A DNA stretch of 38,695 nt from contig SCQT01000204.1 in assembly GCA_004322015.1 (NCBI GenBank), positions 1-38,695 on the forward strand. The letters run 5' to 3'. A program made the translations under genes and the position numbers. Origin of the DNA: Chitinophagaceae bacterium (GTDB lineage Bacteria; Bacteroidota; Bacteroidia; Chitinophagales; Chitinophagaceae). The notes beneath the pieces were generated by a model, which saw only the letters and a list, made by a program, of their open reading frames with translations, had not been told where the DNA came from and searched no databases. Shown here piece by piece: positions 1 through 7,628 of this stretch (positions are counted from its first letter, which is position 1; each line of letters starts with the position of its first letter).

Positions 1-83
1 ACACAGGGGAACAAAAATCCTGCAAAAAATATCCCAATAAAAAAGAATGGAGCTATAGATCTCATTTTATTTATTTTATCCAT
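1..83 (-). CDS. 5' end of a gene cut by the window edge; N-terminal hydrophobic segment only
   Basis: On the minus strand an ATG at 83 opens a frame that runs off the window. The 27 visible residues start MDKINKMRSIAPFFFIGIFF and continue with a hydrophobic stretch ending in a Cys. This could be a secretion or lipoprotein signal, or the first membrane helix of a transporter. It lies 52 bases after susD in the same direction, so it is probably the next gene of the sugar-utilisation operon. In such loci this slot often holds a surface glycan-binding lipoprotein or a glycoside hydrolase, but nothing visible decides between these. Function is unknown from this fragment. Confidence 0.4.
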   Translation of the reverse strand, partial: MDKINKMRSIAPFFFIGIFFAGFLFPC

Positions 84-135
84 GATATTTATTGTATAAA
101 GAGAACAAAATAATCATTTTTATCCAACATTCATA

Positions 136-1878
136 TCACCACCCGGGGTTTTGTTTATAGAGGCCATGAGTCAGATTAATTTCTGCCTGAGGGATAGGCA
201 GGTATTCATCCCTGCCTTGAGCAAAATGAGCATTCTCCAGGAAATTGTACCTTGTCTTTTCAACAGCAAAGTAATCATTGAGAGTTTGGGCGGCGATACC
301 CCATCTTACCAAATCAAAAAAGCGGGATCCTTCCATTCCGAATTCTAATCTTCGTTCATATTGTAAAGCGGCAAAAGCGTAGGCTTGTGTCCAGTTACAA
401 TTGATACCCGGCTGGTAAGTGCTGATCCGATAATTAGAGGCGAAACTTCCATCCGCCAGCTTTAATCTTTCAGTGCTATTAGCTGCTCTGGTTCGTATTT
501 CATTAATTAGAGGTAGTGCTTCGTCCTGCCTTCCTAACTGAATTAAAGCTTCTGCACGCCATAATAGCACATCGTCATAACGTATAATATCAATATTCTT
601 AGCGCTTCCAAAAAATGGCCCAACTTTTTTCAGTCCAGGGCTGTTGGCTTGCAGGATTTCCTTCATGCAGTCATGGTAACCGTAAATTTGAGGTACGCGG
701 TCCCAACTGGAATCAAAAATTACATTGGGTTGATATTTAAAAGGATGTCCGACAATAGCACAGGTGTGGTCCAGTCTGGGGTCAATACCATTTGTCATAA
801 AATCAGATTCAGTTATCAGTGAAGTATCATTGAAATAACCGAATTCTGGCAATCCGTCTGCATCTGTTTTGAAAACATTGACCATATTCTGGCTGGGGAT
901 ATGGAAACTACAGCAACCATAGAGAGTAGATACACTATAATTTAATCCATCATCCATATCAAGTCTTCCGATCTGCGTTCCATCATTAATAGAATATTGG
1001 ATAGCAAACACAGACTCAGGTCCATTTTCTCCATCCAATGTAAAATTATCGGCATAATCTGCATCTAAGTGATATTTCCCTGATAGGATAATACTATCGG
1101 TTAAGGATACCACATCTTGCAGATCCTGAGTATTGATGCTTGTTACCTGATTATTATTATCATTCTGTTCATAAGCCTGAAATAATCGGACCTTTGCGAG
1201 GTAAGCCATCGCTGCGTATTTTGTAGGCCTGCCTACGTCAGTTTGGTTAGCCGGCAGGTTATCTGCGGCGAATTGGAAATCCTGAGCAATTTTATCCCAA
1301 AGTGAATCATTTGAATATTGCCGGTTAGAAACTAATGGTAAACTATCTATGGATACCGTTTCATCAGCATAAGGTACCCATTTGAATATTTCTTTCAGTA
1401 AAAAATAAAAATGACCCCGTAGAAATCGACATTCAGCCCGACGCTCTAATTTTTGAGGATATTCTGAAATTGGTAAGGCATCAATAACTCGCAAGGCAGC
1501 ATTGGCACGGGCAACGCCTGCAAATAGGGTATTCCATAATAAGTCAGTTTCACCCATATCTGTTGTAATTAAATTAAACTGCTCGTACTGGTTATATTGG
1601 CCCTGGTCTGTGATTGCGCCACCTCCTTTAAAGGCTTCATCTGAACGGATGCTACCCCATACCCACATGCTACCGATTGGGTTACCCCACCCACTATTCC
1701 CCAGAGACGCATATGCAGCTATAACCATCTGATCGGCAGCCTGAGGGGTATTTAGATCAGCCGCGGTCACAGTCCCTTTGGGACTATAATTAAGGAACTT
1801 ACTGCAAGAAGTCATTCCGGTAACGAAGACCGAAATGAGGATAACAATTATTGTGTTATTAATTTTAAAAGATTTCAT
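136..1878 (-). CDS. SusD/RagB family outer-membrane glycan-binding lipoprotein
   Basis: A 580-residue lipoprotein with an N-terminal signal and a lipobox Cys at about residue 25 (context GMTSC), followed by the SusD-type start SKFLNYSPKG. Family hallmarks include an N-terminal block with LWNTLFAGVARANAAL, a helical TPR-like middle (RAECRFLRGHFYFLL; KYAAMAYLAKVRLFQAY) and a C-terminal block with LLWRAEALIQLG, YERRLEFGMEGSRFFDLVRWG and YLPIPQAEI. SusD proteins sit on the cell surface as a lid on the SusC channel and bind the oligosaccharide. The gene starts 17 bases after susC in the same direction, so the two are co-transcribed. The operon context (sugar porter, PfkB kinase, divergent sensor) suggests a fructose-type glycan, but the substrate is inferred from neighbours and not read from this protein. 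Confidence 0.95.
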   Translation of the reverse strand: MKSFKINNTIIVILISVFVTGMTSCSKFLNYSPKGTVTAADLNTPQAADQMVIAAYASLGNSGWGNPIGSMWVWGSIRSDEAFKGGGAITDQGQYNQYEQFNLITTDMGETDLLWNTLFAGVARANAALRVIDALPISEYPQKLERRAECRFLRGHFYFLLKEIFKWVPYADETVSIDSLPLVSNRQYSNDSLWDKIAQDFQFAADNLPANQTDVGRPTKYAAMAYLAKVRLFQAYEQNDNNNQVTSINTQDLQDVVSLTDSIILSGKYHLDADYADNFTLDGENGPESVFAIQYSINDGTQIGRLDMDDGLNYSVSTLYGCCSFHIPSQNMVNVFKTDADGLPEFGYFNDTSLITESDFMTNGIDPRLDHTCAIVGHPFKYQPNVIFDSSWDRVPQIYGYHDCMKEILQANSPGLKKVGPFFGSAKNIDIIRYDDVLLWRAEALIQLGRQDEALPLINEIRTRAANSTERLKLADGSFASNYRISTYQPGINCNWTQAYAFAALQYERRLEFGMEGSRFFDLVRWGIAAQTLNDYFAVEKTRYNFLENAHFAQGRDEYLPIPQAEINLTHGLYKQNPGW

Positions 1879-1895
1879 TTTTCTTCATTTAAATG

Positions 1896-4800
1896 TTAAA
1901 AGGAAATATTTGCACCTGCAGTTATTTTCCGGGGAATAGGGTAGTTACTTCCCGGATTTTCAGGGTCAGGCCCTGTAAAAGCATTTGCTCCCCGATTTTG
2001 TTTAAAGGTTAATAAATTTTCACCCATTAAGTAAACCCTTAGTTGGTCTAAGCCTTGGATAAAATGGGGGATCGTATAACCCAATTCTATATTTCTAAAT
2101 TTCATGTAAGAACCATTTTCAACAAAATAGCTTGAGAACCTTGACTCATCATTATTATCTACGAGAGATAAAGCAGGGATCATGGAATTGGGATTTTGTG
2201 AGGTCCATGCATCAAGTGTACGTTTTCCAAAATTTACTCCCGGATTAAGTCCGACAAAGTCTGTAGCTCCTTTGTTGCCGTTATTTACCTTAATACCTGA
2301 AATACCCTGGAGGAAGAAAGATAAGCTGAAAGATCTGTAACCAAGGTTAACCTGAAGCCCATAATTCAGATCGGGTACCTGAACTCCGATCCATGTTTGG
2401 TCGTTTGCATCAATTTTACCATTATTATTCAAATCCTTATACATTAACCTCCCCAGTGCTGCACCCGGTTGAGTAGCATGAGAACTCACATTTTTTTGAT
2501 CCTTATATATTCCTTGTACCACATACCCAAACATGGAGAAAGCTGAATGACCTAAAATAGTTTGCTGGATATTTCCGGGGTAGGCGCTGATAACAGATGC
2601 TGGTAAAAAGGTAATTTCATCGCGGAAAGAAAACAGATTTCCGTTTACTGAAAGAGAAATTGGTCCAAATTGATCCTGATAACCTAAATCCACTTCCCAC
2701 CCTTTATTGGATTTACTCGCACCATTTACCCATTTAATTTGTCCTTCTCCTTCAATTCCCGGATAGGGTGGTCGAACAAGAATATTCGTAGTTTTCCTGA
2801 AGAAAACATCAAATGATCCGTTGATTTTGCCATTTAAAAAGCCAAAATCTATCCCCTCGTCGTAACCAAGTGTTGATTCCCATTTCAAGTTGGGATTTGC
2901 TGCCTGCACTGCTACATAACCCGACGGAAGATTACCCGTACCCACACCGGCAATATCATAAGCTGTCCCATTGTTGGCTCCGGCAGCATAATTCTGAAAT
3001 TGCCCTGTCTCTCCCACAGTACCATAGTTGGTCTGATAAAGCGCTAAGCTGGCTACATCACCGATTTCCTGGTTACCGGTAACCCCTACTCCGCTTCGGA
3101 TTTTTAAATTCGAAATCCAGGAGATATTCTTAAAGAATTTTTCATTGTTTATTCTCCAACCAAGGCTTGCTGCCGGAAACCAACCATACCTGTTATTTGG
3201 ACCAAATCTTGATGACCCATCCCTTCTGAGGGTGACGGAGGCCAAATATTTGTGTGCTAATGAATAGTTGATTTTGCCGAAAAAAGATAATAATTGATTA
3301 CCGGTTGAGGTACCCCCATTCGTGGTAACACCTGTCCCCGCATTAAGTTGAAAGTAATCATTATTCTGGAAGGCAAAGCCTTGTTTAAAGTCCTGCTGGG
3401 TAACCAAAGTACGCGTGATGGCTTCTGTCCCAAGCAGAAAATCAACTGAACTTTGTCCTGCATCCAAATGGTAATTTAAAGTATTAGTCCATGTTAGATT
3501 TAATTCCTGATTCTGATCAATGGTTAAACTATTATTTTGACTACTAATGAAGCCTTCCAGGTATTTTTGTATTATAAACCTCTGATAAATGTTGTCATAG
3601 CTGTAACCGAAACTTGAATTAAATACCAGATTTTTGATGGGTTCTAATTGTGCATATAAGTTTCCAAAAAAGTTAAATTCATTGTCCCTATTCCAACGGT
3701 TAACATATAACATGTGTAATGGGTTATTACGATCGGAAAATCCAGAGCCCAAGGGGCCGGCGAACTCCCCTTTGGTTGTATAGACCGGTATCAATGGGCT
3801 TACAAATATAGCATCATACTGCACCGGAGCTCCACCGAGGTCTGTCAGGACAGGCGTTTCGGAAGATTGAAAGAATTGAAGGTTATTTCCTATTTTAAGC
3901 TTATTATTAAACATGTTAGTCGCCACATTAACTCTCGCTCCATAACGGCGATAACCATTATTGAACTTCATCATTCCGGTATTATTCAGATAATTCAGAT
4001 TCAGTAATAAACTACTATGCTCAGACCCTGCTGTGAGCGTTAAATCATTAGAAGTGATTAATCCTGGATGGAATACTAAATCCTGCCAGTTTGTGTTTGC
4101 TGAAGGTTCTGAGGTATCTCCTCCTAAATAAGTTATCGGAGTTATTTTATCCAAGACCGGGTATCCATTTGGCCCCGCATGCTGGGTATAGGTAAAGAGT
4201 GTGGTGGCAGTGTTGGGATTCACGCCGTCATTAACTGCTGCCTGCCAAATTGCACGTCCCATTTGTTGGCTGGTCAAAACCGGTACCTTCGTTGCATAGT
4301 TTTCTACAGTAAGACTACTGTTAAATTGTACTCTTATTTTCCCCGCGGTTCCCTGTTTTGTTGTAACGATAATTACCCCATTAGAAGCCCTTGACCCATA
4401 AATAGATTCGGAAGAAGCATCTTTCAGTATTTGAACACTCTGGATCGTATTGGGGTCTAAGCTTTGAAAAACCGCCGGATTAGTTGTCGAAACACCGTCA
4501 ATGACATAAAGTGGAGAGTTGAAGCCTAAAGTGTTAAATCCTCTGACTACAATAGTATTATTGGTAGCGCTGGGATCACCACTTGATGTCACGAATAAAC
4601 CAGCCACACGCCCTTGTAAGGCCTGCATCGGATTATTATTAGGGATATCTTTAATATCATTAATATTCGCTACAGCGACAGCTCCTGTCAAATCAACCTT
4701 TTTTTGAGTTTGATAACCAGTTACTACCAACTCATTAAGTGACCCGATATTTCCTTTTAATGTTATCGTTATGGATTTTGCTCCCGGAATTACATGAATA

Positions 4801-5036
4801 ATCTTATTGGCATAACCAATATAGCTTATCGCCAAAGAATCCGGTCCATTTATTGATATTACAAAAGAGCCGTTATTATCGGTAACAGTTCCTGTTCCTG
4901 CTTTTATTGCTGTGACAGAAGCTCCCACCAATGGCGAACCATTATCGGAAACTACTTTACCTTGTATAGTTTCGTTCTGTGAAAATCCGTAGAGCGAAAG
5001 CAGGCAAAAAACGGAAATGAATAATATTCGTTTCAT
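1896..5036 (-). CDS. SusC/RagA family TonB-linked outer-membrane transporter
   Basis: A 1046-residue outer-membrane protein with a signal peptide (MKRILFISVFCLLSLYGFSQ). A carboxypeptidase-regulatory-like beta domain follows (about residues 22-95; IQGKVVSDNGSPLVGASV), then the TonB-box region LNELVVTGYQTQKK. The plug domain has the SusC signature pieces GRVAGLFVTSS, VVRGFNTLG, PLYVIDGV and ILKDASSESIYGSRASNGVI. The remainder is the beta-barrel. Length is normal for the family. It imports oligosaccharides into the periplasm using TonB-ExbB-ExbD energy, gated by the SusD lid encoded next. No N-terminal STN domain is visible, so it is unlikely to signal directly through an anti-sigma factor. That fits regulation by the divergent hybrid sensor. 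Confidence 0.96.
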   Translation of the reverse strand: MKRILFISVFCLLSLYGFSQNETIQGKVVSDNGSPLVGASVTAIKAGTGTVTDNNGSFVISINGPDSLAISYIGYANKIIHVIPGAKSITITLKGNIGSLNELVVTGYQTQKKVDLTGAVAVANINDIKDIPNNNPMQALQGRVAGLFVTSSGDPSATNNTIVVRGFNTLGFNSPLYVIDGVSTTNPAVFQSLDPNTIQSVQILKDASSESIYGSRASNGVIIVTTKQGTAGKIRVQFNSSLTVENYATKVPVLTSQQMGRAIWQAAVNDGVNPNTATTLFTYTQHAGPNGYPVLDKITPITYLGGDTSEPSANTNWQDLVFHPGLITSNDLTLTAGSEHSSLLLNLNYLNNTGMMKFNNGYRRYGARVNVATNMFNNKLKIGNNLQFFQSSETPVLTDLGGAPVQYDAIFVSPLIPVYTTKGEFAGPLGSGFSDRNNPLHMLYVNRWNRDNEFNFFGNLYAQLEPIKNLVFNSSFGYSYDNIYQRFIIQKYLEGFISSQNNSLTIDQNQELNLTWTNTLNYHLDAGQSSVDFLLGTEAITRTLVTQQDFKQGFAFQNNDYFQLNAGTGVTTNGGTSTGNQLLSFFGKINYSLAHKYLASVTLRRDGSSRFGPNNRYGWFPAASLGWRINNEKFFKNISWISNLKIRSGVGVTGNQEIGDVASLALYQTNYGTVGETGQFQNYAAGANNGTAYDIAGVGTGNLPSGYVAVQAANPNLKWESTLGYDEGIDFGFLNGKINGSFDVFFRKTTNILVRPPYPGIEGEGQIKWVNGASKSNKGWEVDLGYQDQFGPISLSVNGNLFSFRDEITFLPASVISAYPGNIQQTILGHSAFSMFGYVVQGIYKDQKNVSSHATQPGAALGRLMYKDLNNNGKIDANDQTWIGVQVPDLNYGLQVNLGYRSFSLSFFLQGISGIKVNNGNKGATDFVGLNPGVNFGKRTLDAWTSQNPNSMIPALSLVDNNDESRFSSYFVENGSYMKFRNIELGYTIPHFIQGLDQLRVYLMGENLLTFKQNRGANAFTGPDPENPGSNYPIPRKITAGANISF

Positions 5037-5057
5037 GATAAAGTGTTTAGATAGTTA

Positions 5058-5969
5058 TTAAATTTGATTAAAGGAATTGATTTTAAATTCTTCCATTTCA
5101 CTCAAGGTATAGTCCGGACATCCACCTGGTTTTTGTGCTATGAACGTCCCCATTTTATTGGCGATTTCTAATGAGGCAGCTAAAGGGGCCCCTCTGATAA
5201 ATTGTGAGATGAAACCAGCCAGAAAGGCATCTCCGCTTCCTACTGTATCTACTACCGTAACCTTGTATCCATCTACAAAAAGATAATGATCCTTACTTTG
5301 AAGGTGTGCTCCCTTAGCTCCTGAAGTCACTATGATATTTTTCAAACTAAACATATTTAGTAAGGACTCCATACTTTCCTGAATACCCGATGGATGGTAA
5401 AACCATTGCGAAATAATTTTTAATTCTTCCTCATTCATTTTTACGATATCTGTCTTTTCCAAAAGTATTTGAATGATTTCCCTTGAATAAAAAGGTGTCC
5501 TTAGGTTGACATCAAATATTTTAAAAGGGACTATGTTTAATAACCTGACGAGGGTGTTACCGGAGACTTTACTACGCATAACAAGTGACCCAAAAACAAT
5601 ATATTCAACTTCAGCCGCAATCTTATTAACTGCTTCGTTCCAATCAATAAAATCCCATGCAACATTATTGATAATGTCATACGTGGCTTCCTTTTTCTCG
5701 TTAATAGTAACTTCTACATGACTTGTAGAATGGATTGCATCCACCTGTAACACAGAATCTTCAATACCTGATTGGTTAATGAACCGGACGATATCATTAC
5801 CATGCTCATCTTGGCCCACCCTGCTAATAATAGCGGCCTTGGTGCCAAGCTTATTCAGGTGATAGGCTACATTCAGCGGTGCGCCGCCTATTCGTTTTCC
5901 TCCCGGTAACATATCCCATAACACTTCGCCGAAGCAGGCAACTTTAGGTGTATTTTTATTTTGTTTCAT
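5058..5969 (-). CDS. PfkB-family carbohydrate kinase, probable fructokinase
   Basis: A 303-residue ribokinase/PfkB-family sugar kinase that would phosphorylate a free hexose in the cytoplasm with ATP. The N-terminal substrate region reads FGEVLWDMLPGGKRIGGAPL, with NVAYHLNKLG following. The C-terminal family signature is DTVGSGDAFLAGF, with the catalytic base Asp near residue 247. The GEVLWD start and the GGAPLNVA motif are typical of bacterial fructokinases, and the neighbours agree: the start overlaps the end of the sugar porter gene by 14 bases, and susC begins 21 bases downstream. This implies translational coupling of import and phosphorylation. Fructose is the likeliest substrate, but related PfkB kinases use other sugars, so the exact substrate is inferred. 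Confidence 0.88.
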   Translation of the reverse strand: MKQNKNTPKVACFGEVLWDMLPGGKRIGGAPLNVAYHLNKLGTKAAIISRVGQDEHGNDIVRFINQSGIEDSVLQVDAIHSTSHVEVTINEKKEATYDIINNVAWDFIDWNEAVNKIAAEVEYIVFGSLVMRSKVSGNTLVRLLNIVPFKIFDVNLRTPFYSREIIQILLEKTDIVKMNEEELKIISQWFYHPSGIQESMESLLNMFSLKNIIVTSGAKGAHLQSKDHYLFVDGYKVTVVDTVGSGDAFLAGFISQFIRGAPLAASLEIANKMGTFIAQKPGGCPDYTLSEMEEFKINSFNQI

Positions 5970-7323
5970 AGACTTGTTGTTTTGAATTTTCTTCTTCTAA
6001 AACATACGATTCTATTTGTTCCAATGATTTCCCTTTGGTTTCCGGCATGAAACGAATCACGAAAATTAATTGCAGCACCATCATAATTGTAAAAAACAAG
6101 AAGGTTCCACCGGTATGACCGCGCGCCACAAGGACCGGAAATAAAAAGGCTATCAGAGCGGCTGAAGCCCAGTTTATAAAGCTCCCTAACGATTGTCCTT
6201 TTGCGCGTACCTGGTTAGGAAATATTTCTGAGATAAAAACCCAAACTACAGCTCCTTGTGAGAATGCAAAAAAGGCGATGTAAATCAATAACAAAATAAC
6301 TACCAATAAATTACCAAAATCTTGCAGGTAAAATGATCTGGATATCAACCCCAGTGTAACCACCAACCCAATAGAGCCAACCAGCATTAGTTTCCTTCGG
6401 CCAATCCTGTCAATAAAGTTCATGGCGATTAACGTAAAAATGAAGTTAACTAAACCAATACCAATCGTGGAAAGTAATGAAGCGCTTTTGCCAAGTCCTG
6501 TCATTTCAATAATCCTGGGTGCGTAATAAATAATAGCGTTAATGCCGGCAACCTGGTTAAAAAAGGCAATCAAGCCTGCAAACACGATGGGCGCTAAATA
6601 TTTCTTTTGCCACAATGACACTTTGGGTGATTCAGCATTTTCTTTGTGATTAATGATGGTTTTGACAATATTGTTAGCTTCTTGGGGGTCAATTTGAGAA
6701 AATATAGCCTTCGCTTCATCTATATGATTCTTCTTTAATATAAGCCATCGTGGGCTTTCTGGAACGAACCTGATGCAAATAAGGAGAATAAGCGATGGGA
6801 TTGCCAAAATACCCAACATGACCCTCCATGCAATATTTCCCGGCAACCAAATACTAATGAAATAATTCGATACATAGGCCAGAAGAATACCGACTACCAC
6901 ATTAAATTGGAAAAGAGCAACTAACCTCCCCCTGGAGTCAGCGGGGGATATTTCAGAAATATAAATAGGCGCTACTACACAGGAAACCCCAACGGCGATA
7001 CCGCCAATAAAGCGCAAAACGAGAAACAATTCCCAATTAGTGGAAAATGCTGTTCCAATGGATGACAATAAATATAATACAGCTATAAAAAATAATGTTT
7101 TTTTTCGGCCTAAACTGTCAGAGGGAGTCCCACCGGTGAGAGCGCCGATTACGGTACCGATAATGGCAATAGAAACAGTAAAACCAATTTGGATGCTTGA
7201 TAAATCCCAATAATGCTGTATTGTCTGTTCTGCCCCTGATATCACTGCTGTATCGAAGCCAAATAAAAAACCACCGATGGCTATCACTAATGACCAGATG
7301 TACACTTTGTCTAAATATTTCAT
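5956..7323 (-). CDS. Sugar porter family MFS transporter (inner membrane)
   Basis: A 455-residue MFS sugar:proton symporter of the sugar porter family, with about twelve hydrophobic helices. Signatures visible in order are GGFLFGFDTAVISGA in helix 1, the loop motif DSLGRKK after helix 2, PESPRWLILKK before the central loop, the NQVAGINAIIYYAPRI motif in helix 7, DRIGRRK after helix 8 and FMPETKGKSLEQIE at the C-terminus. It would carry the monosaccharide released in the periplasm across the inner membrane to the kinase encoded next. It is the first gene of the minus-strand operon. Divergent upstream DNA carries paired direct repeats that probably bind the neighbouring regulator. Fructose is the likely cargo by context. 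Confidence 0.93.
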   Translation of the reverse strand: MKYLDKVYIWSLVIAIGGFLFGFDTAVISGAEQTIQHYWDLSSIQIGFTVSIAIIGTVIGALTGGTPSDSLGRKKTLFFIAVLYLLSSIGTAFSTNWELFLVLRFIGGIAVGVSCVVAPIYISEISPADSRGRLVALFQFNVVVGILLAYVSNYFISIWLPGNIAWRVMLGILAIPSLILLICIRFVPESPRWLILKKNHIDEAKAIFSQIDPQEANNIVKTIINHKENAESPKVSLWQKKYLAPIVFAGLIAFFNQVAGINAIIYYAPRIIEMTGLGKSASLLSTIGIGLVNFIFTLIAMNFIDRIGRRKLMLVGSIGLVVTLGLISRSFYLQDFGNLLVVILLLIYIAFFAFSQGAVVWVFISEIFPNQVRAKGQSLGSFINWASAALIAFLFPVLVARGHTGGTFLFFTIMMVLQLIFVIRFMPETKGKSLEQIESYVLEEENSKQQVYETK

Positions 7324-7374
7324 TGATAAAAATTATAAGCACAAGATAGCCGTAGGCGCCCTCCTTTTCCAATC

Positions 7375-7406
7375 ACATCCGTATCAATTTCTTTAGATAT
7401 TGTATC
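7375..7406 (-). promoter_or_regulatory. Candidate activator site, proximal copy
   Basis: On the plus strand, GATATTGTATC (7396-7406) has a second GTATC end exactly 21 bases earlier (7381-7385). The 17-base block 7390-7406 matches the block at 7477-7493 at 15 of 17 positions. Two half-sites spaced by two helical turns are typical of AraC-type DNA-binding domains. The site is 52-83 bases before the porter start codon, a suitable place for an activator. Binding by the divergent sensor is inferred. Confidence 0.5.
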
Positions 7407-7461
7407 TATTTTATCTCGTTAAAAATCAATTATTTATAAACTCATTTACCAAACCTGTTTT

Positions 7462-7493
7462 GATTTTATATCGGCTTCCTTAGATTTTGTATC
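7462..7493 (-). promoter_or_regulatory. Candidate activator site, distal copy with two matching half-sites
   Basis: GATTTTATATC (7462-7472) and GATTTTGTATC (7483-7493) match at 10 of 11 positions and are offset by exactly 21 bases, two turns of the helix. The second half-site lies in the 17-base block shared with the proximal copy 87 bases away. This is the strongest regulator-site candidate in the window. The natural ligand is the AraC domain of the 920-residue sensor encoded next to it. Confidence 0.55.
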
Positions 7494-7628
7494 ATTTGAA
7501 GTCCGTATTTCTAACTGATGGAAGTGTGAAGGGCAGAAATTAGTCTGTTGTATTATTGAAAATCATTTTACTTGAAGTAATTTTAAGGTGATTAAAATGA
7601 ATGCATACCTAAAAAAGATTGTTTAATT

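Larger units (their letters stand above)
7324..7628. promoter_or_regulatory. Divergent control region between the sugar operon and its hybrid sensor
   Basis: 305 bases without a gene, separating the minus-strand operon from the plus-strand sensor. It holds two pairs of direct repeats listed separately. A weak minus-strand promoter candidate is TTG at about 7369-7371 followed by TATCTTG at about 7343-7349, a near match to the phylum's -33/-7 pattern. No clear plus-strand promoter for the sensor gene was found. Confidence 0.5.
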
